Shown here one piece after another: positions 1 through 5,119 of a stretch of DNA of 7,984 nt (position 1 is the stretch's first letter; every line of letters begins with the position of its first letter). The translations under genes and the position numbers were made by a program. The DNA lies in contig SYBY01000350.1 of NCBI GenBank assembly GCA_005788585.1, positions 1-7,984 on the forward strand, read 5' to 3'. A model generated the notes under the pieces. The model saw nothing but the letters and a program-made list of their open reading frames with translations. It made no database searches and was not told the origin of the DNA. The DNA comes from Actinomycetota bacterium. GTDB taxonomy: Bacteria > Actinomycetota > Thermoleophilia > Solirubrobacterales > Solirubrobacteraceae.

Positions 1-81
1 CAGGGCGATGATCGCCCAGTTCAGGCCTCCGACGATGAGGAGGAGCAAGAACAGCGGCTCCACCCGGCGAATCATGTCCAT
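1..81 (-). CDS. DUF378-like small membrane protein, N-terminal part (runs off the left edge)
   Basis: Twenty-seven codons are visible before the window ends. The N-terminus has a short charged stretch (MDMIRRVE) followed by a hydrophobic segment ending in LLLIVGGLNWAIIAL. The IVGGLNW signature is typical of DUF378 (YuzA-like) proteins, which are small two-helix membrane proteins of unknown function. The ATG at 81 is chosen because AAAGGAG (95-89) lies 7 nt upstream, the clearest ribosome binding site in the window. A GTG directly upstream (84) and an ATG two codons in (75) are spaced less well. The gene lies downstream of the 69-aa gene on the same strand, after an 85-bp gap, so it may be co-transcribed or have its own promoter. 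The family call rests on a short motif, so the function is open. Confidence 0.72.
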   Translation of the reverse strand, partial: MDMIRRVEPLFLLLLIVGGLNWAIIAL

Positions 82-166
82 CACGTCTCTCCTTTGTTGA
101 CGCGACAGGTTGTTACAAACGACACGAGGAATACGTCGCCGCCGCCGGGTGGTTACACCGTGACCG
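82..166. other. Intergenic gap between two minus-strand small genes
   Basis: This 85-bp non-coding stretch is richer in A and T than its surroundings. It holds the ribosome binding site above, a 9-bp palindrome TTGTTACAA (110-118) and a weak hairpin GGTG-GTTA-CACC (148-159). Neither a convincing -35/-10 pair nor a terminator with a U-tract is visible. The palindrome could be an operator half or chance. Confidence 0.4.
89..95 (-). promoter_or_regulatory. Ribosome binding site of the DUF378-like gene
   Basis: The minus strand reads AAAGGAG, then 7 nt, then ATG at 81. This is close to the ideal Shine-Dalgarno sequence and decides the start among three nearby in-frame candidates (GTG 84, ATG 81, ATG 75). 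Most other genes here have no comparable site. Confidence 0.75.
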
Positions 167-376
167 TCAGTCCGCGCCGGCGGCGTCCGGGTTGCCCGTC
201 GCCTGGCCGGGGTCGCCGTCGGGGTTCTCCGGGTCGTGGTCGCCGCCGCCGCTGCGCGCGGGCGCACTGCCGGGAGACGTGCCGGGCTGGTTCTCTTCCG
301 GGTAGCCCTGCCCGACGTCCTTGCCTCGGGGGTCCTCGGTGTCCTCGTTCGGGGCGGGCTTCTTGGGTTCGTCCAT
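167..376 (-). CDS. Small acidic, proline/glycine-rich disordered protein (69 aa)
   Basis: The protein is 69 residues, very polar and rich in D, E, P and G, with no hydrophobic segment or cysteine. It is therefore predicted to be cytosolic and intrinsically disordered. It contains GQGYPEENQPG (residues 22-32) and a C-terminal GQATGNPDAAG (57-67). From memory these resemble motifs of small uncharacterised actinobacterial proteins, but I could not check this. The reading frame extends upstream to 433, but the ATG at 376 gives the natural charged start MDEPKKP. No Shine-Dalgarno site precedes it; a TAGAAA box at 389-384 suggests a nearly leaderless transcript. Its start codon overlaps the start of the divergent membrane protein gene. 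The function is unknown. Confidence 0.6.
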   Translation of the reverse strand: MDEPKKPAPNEDTEDPRGKDVGQGYPEENQPGTSPGSAPARSGGGDHDPENPDGDPGQATGNPDAAGAD

Positions 377-1742
377 GCCCCGATTTCTACCCCGTCCCAC
401 GTTCCTGCACGCCACGCTGGCCGGGAGTGTCACGTTGGCGCTGCTGTCCCTGGCGGTGCTGCCGGCCGCGCCGACCTACGACCCGTGGGCCTGGCTCATC
501 TGGGGGCGGGAGCTGTGGTCGGCGGAGCTGAGCACCGCGGAGGGGCCGGCGTTCAAGCCGCTCCCGGTCTTCGTGTGTGCCGTGCTGGCCCCGCTGGGCG
601 ACGGCGCGCCCGTGGCGTGGGTGGTGCTCGCGCGGGCGGGTGCGGTGGCGGCCGTGGTGCTGGGCGGCGCGGTGGCGTGGCGCCTGGCGGGGGGTGTCGG
701 ACGATGCGTCACAGGAGGTGACGAACGGTCGCACACCCCCGCGGTCGCGGCGGTCCTGGCGGCGCTGGCGGTGCTCTTCACCGCCGGCTTCGTGCGGCTC
801 TCAGCTGCCGGCAGCTCGGAGGGGCTCCTCCTCGCGTTCGCCCTCGGCGCGATGCTCGCGGCCCTGGACCACCGCTGGCGCGCCGCGCTCGTCCTCCTGG
901 CCCTGTGCTGCCTGCTGCGCGTCGAGGCGTGGCCGTTCGCGCTCGCCGCCGTGGTGTGGCGCTGGCGCGCGGCGCCGTCCGGCGAGCGCGCGGCGCTCGC
1001 GGCCGGCGCAGTCGCCATCCCGGCGCTCTGGTTCGGCCCGGAGTGGCTGGGCTCGGGCGACATCCTGCGCTCGGGCTCGCGGGCGCTGGTCCCAAACCCC
1101 GGCCAGCCCGCGCTCGCGGACGTTCCGGCGTGGGCGTCGCTGCGCCAGGCCGCGCCGCTCGCGTTCATCCCGGTCGCGCTCGGGGTGCTCGTGCTGCGCG
1201 ACCGCCTGGCCCTCATGCCGGCGGCGGTCGGTGCGGTCTGGGTCCTGCTCGTCGCGGTCATGGCGCAGGCGGGCTTCTCGGGGGAGCCGCGCTACGCCCT
1301 GCCGGGTGTGGCCCTGATCGGGGTCAGCGGCGCGGTGGGCCTCGCGAGCCTGACGGTGCGGCCGGCGTGGGCGGTCGCGGTGGCCGGCGTGGTGCTCGTG
1401 GCGCTCATCCCGCGGATCGACGGGCTCACCCGCGACCGGGCGGCGCTCGCCTACCAGGCCGACCTGCAGGGCGACCTCGCCCGCGCGGTCGCTGCCGCGG
1501 GCGGGCCGGAGGCGCTCGCGCGGTGCGGCCGTCCGGTCACCGGCCCGTACCGCGGCACGCTGGTCGCGTGGCACCTCGAGGTCGAGAAGCAGCGCGTGGG
1601 ATTCCCGCCGGATGAGGGCGAGGTCGTGCTGGCGTCCGCGTTGACGGCCGGAGCGCCGGTCGAACCGCCTGTCGCGGGCCCCGTCGCCGCCGCAACCTGG
1701 CGCATCGAGACGCGCTGCGGCCACCGGGAACGCACGAGTTAG
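375..1742 (+). CDS. Multi-spanning membrane protein, probable GT-C-fold glycosyltransferase-like
   Basis: The 455-aa protein has about 11-12 hydrophobic segments between residues 14 and 345, then an outer C-terminal region of about 100 residues. After the first helix (14-33) comes PTYDPWAWLIWGRE (33-46). An acidic residue (D36) in the first outer loop is typical of GT-C polyprenyl-phosphate-sugar transferases. GEPRYALPGVAL (303-314) resembles the RYxLP helix seen in that superfamily. The C-terminal domain has two cysteines (C384, C448) that could form a disulfide, and the segment GPYRGTLVAWHLE. ATG 375 is chosen because it gives a basic N-terminus directly before helix 1. TTG 321 and GTG 339 are possible but would overlap the divergent gene further. 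No Shine-Dalgarno site is seen. A polar loop (about 108-122) interrupts the helices. Neither family nor substrate is certain; it could be a non-enzymatic membrane protein. Confidence 0.65.
   Translation: MPRFLPRPTFLHATLAGSVTLALLSLAVLPAAPTYDPWAWLIWGRELWSAELSTAEGPAFKPLPVFVCAVLAPLGDGAPVAWVVLARAGAVAAVVLGGAVAWRLAGGVGRCVTGGDERSHTPAVAAVLAALAVLFTAGFVRLSAAGSSEGLLLAFALGAMLAALDHRWRAALVLLALCCLLRVEAWPFALAAVVWRWRAAPSGERAALAAGAVAIPALWFGPEWLGSGDILRSGSRALVPNPGQPALADVPAWASLRQAAPLAFIPVALGVLVLRDRLALMPAAVGAVWVLLVAVMAQAGFSGEPRYALPGVALIGVSGAVGLASLTVRPAWAVAVAGVVLVALIPRIDGLTRDRAALAYQADLQGDLARAVAAAGGPEALARCGRPVTGPYRGTLVAWHLEVEKQRVGFPPDEGEVVLASALTAGAPVEPPVAGPVAAATWRIETRCGHRERTS
384..389 (-). promoter_or_regulatory. Possible -10 element for the 69-aa protein gene
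   Basis: The minus strand reads TAGAAA at 389-384, the only A/T-rich run in a very GC-rich stretch. Usual -10 spacing puts transcription start at about 377, within 1-2 nt of the ATG at 376, as in leaderless actinobacterial transcripts. No -35 match was found. The element lies inside the first codons of the divergent gene. Confidence 0.3.
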
Positions 1743-1752
1743 GCAACCCGAA

Positions 1753-1758
1753 TACACT
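1753..1758 (+). promoter_or_regulatory. Possible -10 element for the PQQ dehydrogenase gene
   Basis: TACACT fits the TANNNT pattern and lies 10 nt upstream of the GTG start at 1769, in a 26-bp gap after the TAG of the membrane protein gene. It would give a transcript with a leader of only a few bases. No -35 box is visible, and the gene could instead be read through from upstream. Confidence 0.25.
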
Positions 1759-1768
1759 GCCGCCCGCT

Positions 1769-2911
1769 GTGCGCCGTGTCTGCATGCTCACCCTCATGGC
1801 CGCCGCGTTCCTCACGGGCTGCGCGGAGGACGAACCCGCCGTCGACAAGGGCCGCGCGCCCACGCCGGTCGAACCCCAGCGCTCGTCGGGCGAATCCGAG
1901 CGGATCGCGCTGCACCAGATCGCGTCGGGCTACGTGCGGCCGACCTGGGTCGGCGCGGCTCCGGGCGACGACGCCCTCTACGTCGCCGAACAGACCGGAC
2001 GGTTCATTCGTCGAGCAGGGAGCCATGACCAGGTGGTCATCGACCTGAGTGCCGAGACGAAGGTGGGTGGCGAGCAGGGACTGATCGGCGTCGCCTTCGC
2101 GCCAGACTTCGCACGCAGCGGCCGCCTCGTCCTGCACCACTCCGACCGCGACGGCGACACCCGCATCATCGAGGTGCGCGTCCGCGATCACCGCGCTGAC
2201 CCGGCATCAGCGCGCGTGCTGCTGACCGAGGACCAGCCCGAGGAGAACCACAACGGCGGAGGCCTCGCCTTCGGCCCCGACGGCCGCCTCTACGTCGGTC
2301 TGGGAGACGGCGGCGGGGCGTTCGACCCGGGCAACCGCGCCCAGGACGAGACCAGCCGCCTGGGGAAGATGCTCGCCGCCGACATCGAGGGGCAGGGCGA
2401 GCCCGTCTGGGAGACCGTCGCACTCGGCCTGCGCAACCCCTGGCGATTCTCGTTCGATCCTGCCCTCGGCGAGCTGTGGATCGGGGACGTCGGGCAGGAC
2501 AACATCGAAGAGGTCAACCGGATCTACCCCGAGCCCGACGAGCCGCCCAAGAATCTCGGCTGGCCCGCCCGCGAGGGCGCCACCGTGCTGGACGAGAACC
2601 GCCTGGTCGCCGGCGGGGACCTGATCGGCCCCGCCGCGGAGTACACCCACGATGAGGGCGGTTGTTCCGTGGTGGGCGGCGTCGTCTACCGCGGCACCCG
2701 GATTCCGGCGCTGCGCGAGCGCTACATCTACGGCGACTTCTGCTCCGGCGCGCTGTGGACGCTGCGGCCGCGTCCCGCGTCCCAGGTCGACCAGGTCGAG
2801 CGCGAGGTCGCCCAGGCGCCGCAGCTCACGCACATCGGGACGGACGCCAACGGCGAGCTGGTCCTGGCCACCGGCAGCGGTGAGCTCTACCGCGCCGTGG
2901 CCGCGAAGTAG
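1769..2911 (+). CDS. PQQ-dependent sugar dehydrogenase, lipoprotein (glucose/sorbosone dehydrogenase family)
   Basis: The 380-aa protein is a soluble-type quinoprotein dehydrogenase with a six-bladed beta-propeller; the family oxidises aldose sugars using PQQ. A short signal peptide ends in lipobox L15-T-G-C18, so it should be exported and lipid-anchored. Family motifs in order: GEQGLIGVAFAPDF (101-114), NHNGGGLAFGPDGRLYVGLGD (160-180) with H161 as the expected catalytic base, GLRNPWRFSFD (220-230), and the paired cysteines of GCSVVGGVVYRG (C299) and YGDFCSGALW (C325). GTG 1769 is preferred over ATG 1784 because it supplies the basic RR of the signal peptide. No Shine-Dalgarno site is seen. 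The length fits the family. Substrate and electron acceptor cannot be read from sequence, and no PQQ synthesis genes are in the window. Confidence 0.93.
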   Translation: MRRVCMLTLMAAAFLTGCAEDEPAVDKGRAPTPVEPQRSSGESERIALHQIASGYVRPTWVGAAPGDDALYVAEQTGRFIRRAGSHDQVVIDLSAETKVGGEQGLIGVAFAPDFARSGRLVLHHSDRDGDTRIIEVRVRDHRADPASARVLLTEDQPEENHNGGGLAFGPDGRLYVGLGDGGGAFDPGNRAQDETSRLGKMLAADIEGQGEPVWETVALGLRNPWRFSFDPALGELWIGDVGQDNIEEVNRIYPEPDEPPKNLGWPAREGATVLDENRLVAGGDLIGPAAEYTHDEGGCSVVGGVVYRGTRIPALRERYIYGDFCSGALWTLRPRPASQVDQVEREVAQAPQLTHIGTDANGELVLATGSGELYRAVAAK

Positions 2912-2921
2912 CCTGAGCGTC

Positions 2922-3569
2922 ATGGACGCCGCCGCGGTCGACACCCACCTCGACGCCGTGCTGGGGGCCGAGGACGACGCCCTCCGGGCCGCCGCGGAGC
3001 GCGCGCGGTCCGCGGGACTGCCGGAGATCGCCGTCAGCCCGCTGCAGGGCCTGTGGCTGCAGCTGCTCGCGCGGGCGCTCGGCGCCCGCCGCGTCCTCGA
3101 GCTCGGCACCCTGGGCGGCTACAGCACGATCTGCCTGGCGCGCGGCGTCGTCGACGGCGGGACCGTCACCACGGTCGAGCTGCGGGCCGAGTACGCCGCC
3201 GTCGCGGGGGAGAGCATCGCCGCGGCGGGGCTGACCGAGCGTGTCGAGCAGCGGATCGGCCCGGCGCTCGACGTGCTGCCGACGCTGGCTGGCCCGTTCG
3301 ACCTCGCCTTCCTCGACGCCGACAAGGCGACGATGGATCAGCAGCTGCGCCTGACGCTCGACCGCATGCGCCCCGGTGGCGTCGTGATCTGCGACAACGT
3401 CGTGCGCGACGGGCGGGTCGCCGACCCATCCCAGGAGGACGAGAGCCTGGTGGGCATCCGCGCGGCGCTCACGATCCTGCGCGACGACCCCCGGATCGAC
3501 GCCACCGCACTGCAGACCGTCGGCCTGAAGGGCCACGACGGCTTCGCCTTCGGCGTGCTCCGAAGCTAG
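2922..3569 (+). CDS. SAM-dependent O-methyltransferase (catechol-OMT-like, Methyltransf_3 family)
   Basis: This is a cytosolic class I methyltransferase of 215 aa, the usual length for the metal-dependent caffeoyl-CoA/catechol O-methyltransferase group. It would transfer a methyl group from SAM to a hydroxyl, commonly of a vicinal diol. SAM-binding motif I is VLELGTLGGYS (58-68), and E86 in VTTVEL is the ribose-binding acid. Metal ligands are D132 in LDADK (131-135) and D158-N159 in ICDNV. GRVADP (164-169) is also typical. The ATG at 2922 lies 10 bp after the dehydrogenase stop, so the genes are probably co-transcribed; the frame stays open upstream to 2652, but only inside the dehydrogenase gene. 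No Shine-Dalgarno site is seen. The TAG stop shares CTAG with the nuoN stop on the other strand. The substrate is unknown. Confidence 0.93.
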   Translation: MDAAAVDTHLDAVLGAEDDALRAAAERARSAGLPEIAVSPLQGLWLQLLARALGARRVLELGTLGGYSTICLARGVVDGGTVTTVELRAEYAAVAGESIAAAGLTERVEQRIGPALDVLPTLAGPFDLAFLDADKATMDQQLRLTLDRMRPGGVVICDNVVRDGRVADPSQEDESLVGIRAALTILRDDPRIDATALQTVGLKGHDGFAFGVLRS

Positions 3570-5119
3570 AGCAGGCCCTCGAGGGACGCCGCGGCGTCCT
3601 GCGCGAGCTCGAACAGCGGCTGCGGGTACACGCCGATCGCCAGCGTGAGGGCGCCGAAGACCAGGGCCACGAGGACGACCTCCCACGGGACGCGGGCGTC
3701 GTCGGCCTCCGGGCTGCCGCCCGCGATCACGGGCGGAGCGCCGGCGACGATGCCCGCGGGACGGGCCTCGTCGGGCTCCGGGCTGGTCGTCATCCACATC
3801 ACGGCGACGACCTTCAGGTAGTACCCGAGCGAGATCATCGAGCCGATCACGATCATGACGCCGAGCCAGGTGTAGTCACCCTCGACCGACGCCTGGATCA
3901 GGCCGAACTTGCCGATGAAGCCCGCGGTGAGCGGGAAGCCGGCCAGGCCGAGCATCGCGAGGGTCAGCGGCCACGCCAGCAGCGGGCGTTCGGCGCCCAG
4001 GCCGCGGTACGCGCCCAGGTCGTCGCCGTCGGGCCGTTCCGCCTGCCGGGCGACGATCACGGCGAACGCGGCGAGGTTCATCACGGTGTACGCGGCCAGA
4101 TAGAAGACGGCCGCCTCGACGCCTGCCTGCGAGGCGACGACGACACCGGCGAGCAGGTACCCCGCCTGGGCGACGCCCGAGTACGCGAGCATCCGCTTGA
4201 GCGAGCTCTGGCCCAGCGCGCCGACGTTGCCCACGATGATCGTGATCGCGGCGAGGATGGCGATCGCGGGCTGCCAGACGTCGCTGACTCCGATGAGCGC
4301 GACGTCGAAGAGGCGCAGCGTGACGCCGATCGCCGCGGCCTTCGTCGCGACGGCCATAAAAGCGGTGACGGGCGTCGGCGCGCCCTCGTAGACGTCGGGC
4401 GTCCACTGGTGGAACGGCGCGACCGACGCCTTGAACGCCAGGCCGATGACCGTCAGGGCGATGCCGGTCAACAGCAGGGCGCTGTCGGCGATGCCGTCGT
4501 CGCCGATGGCCTGGGCGATCTCGTTGAAGTTCGTCGAGCCCGCGGCGCCGTAGATGAACGCGGTGCCGAAGAGGAGGGTGGCCGAGCCGACGGAGCCGAT
4601 GATGAGGTACTTCAGGCCGGACTCCAGCGAGCCTTCGCGGCGCATCTCCGTCGCGCACAGGACGTACAGCGGGATGGAGAGCAGCTCGAGGCCGAGGAAG
4701 AGCGAGACGAGGTCCGTCGCGCCGACGAGGACGACCATGCCGGCCAGGGAGGCCAGCAGCAGGGCGTGGTACTCGCCGTGCGCGGATTCTCGCGGCGCGA
4801 CGTGGCGCCACGAGAGCAGCACCGTCGCGATGCCCGCGACGCAGAAGAGGATGGTCAGACCGAGCGTCAGCTCGTCCAGCCGCATGGCGCCCTCGATGAG
4901 GTCGCCGCGCTCGCCCCACTGCCACACCGACAGGCCCAGGGCCGCGCCGATCGCGACGAGGGAGAAGAACGGCACCAGGTGCTCGCGCACGGGGCGCGAG
5001 CGGAACAGGCCGAGCAGCAGCACGATGACCGAGCCGCCGATGAGCGCGATGAGCGGCGAGAGGCCGGCCCAGTCGATGTCCGGGCCTTCGATCTTGGCCT
5101 GGGCGATCGTCGTGATCAC
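3566..5119 (-). CDS. nuoN: NADH-quinone oxidoreductase subunit N
   Basis: NuoN is an antiporter-like subunit of the membrane arm of complex I, which couples NADH oxidation by quinone to proton export. The 517-aa length is normal, with about 14 membrane helices. Charged channel residues are in place: E145 in FLGLELLSIPLY, K230 in AFKASVAPFHQWTPD, K260 in VATKAAAIG and K404 in FIGKFGL. By motif these match E. coli NuoN E133, K217, K247 and K395. The signature PFHQWTPDVYEGAPTPVTAF is intact (235-254). Translation starts at GTG 5119, whose GTGA overlaps the nuoM stop. GAGGTG (5130-5125) lies upstream, so both coupling and direct initiation are possible. A polar loop rich in Pro, Glu and Asp (about 445-478) precedes the last helix. 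nuoN ends the operon here, as the next gene is convergent. Confidence 0.98.
   Translation of the reverse strand: MITTIAQAKIEGPDIDWAGLSPLIALIGGSVIVLLLGLFRSRPVREHLVPFFSLVAIGAALGLSVWQWGERGDLIEGAMRLDELTLGLTILFCVAGIATVLLSWRHVAPRESAHGEYHALLLASLAGMVVLVGATDLVSLFLGLELLSIPLYVLCATEMRREGSLESGLKYLIIGSVGSATLLFGTAFIYGAAGSTNFNEIAQAIGDDGIADSALLLTGIALTVIGLAFKASVAPFHQWTPDVYEGAPTPVTAFMAVATKAAAIGVTLRLFDVALIGVSDVWQPAIAILAAITIIVGNVGALGQSSLKRMLAYSGVAQAGYLLAGVVVASQAGVEAAVFYLAAYTVMNLAAFAVIVARQAERPDGDDLGAYRGLGAERPLLAWPLTLAMLGLAGFPLTAGFIGKFGLIQASVEGDYTWLGVMIVIGSMISLGYYLKVVAVMWMTTSPEPDEARPAGIVAGAPPVIAGGSPEADDARVPWEVVLVALVFGALTLAIGVYPQPLFELAQDAAASLEGLL
3576..3599. terminator. Two abutting palindromes at the convergent gene ends, possible bidirectional terminator
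   Basis: CCCTCGAGGG (3576-3585) and GGACGCCGCGGCGTCC (3584-3599) are perfect palindromes overlapping by 2 bp. They begin 6 bp after the stop codon of the methyltransferase and lie in the last codons of nuoN. RNA from either strand could form strong GC hairpins. No U-tract follows, so this is not a classical intrinsic terminator, and chance palindromes are common at this GC content. Position is the main argument. Confidence 0.3.

Noticed and set aside
110..159. TTGTTACAA palindrome and GGTG/CACC hairpin as an operator or terminator
   Set aside because: Both are short and weak, and no paired promoter elements could be placed with confidence.
321..374. Upstream TTG (321) or GTG (339) start for the GT-C-like protein
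   Set aside because: The added residues are a Gly/Ser-rich stretch before a normal basic N-terminus, no ribosome binding site supports them, and they would overlap the divergent 69-aa gene further.
801..1757. Minus-strand open frame of 318 codons opposite the GT-C-like gene
   Set aside because: The product is Arg-rich low-complexity sequence, whereas the plus-strand frame gives a coherent multi-helix membrane protein.
2207..3109. Minus-strand open frame of 300 codons opposite the sugar dehydrogenase
   Set aside because: It is antisense to a gene with intact catalytic and family motifs, and its own product has no motifs.
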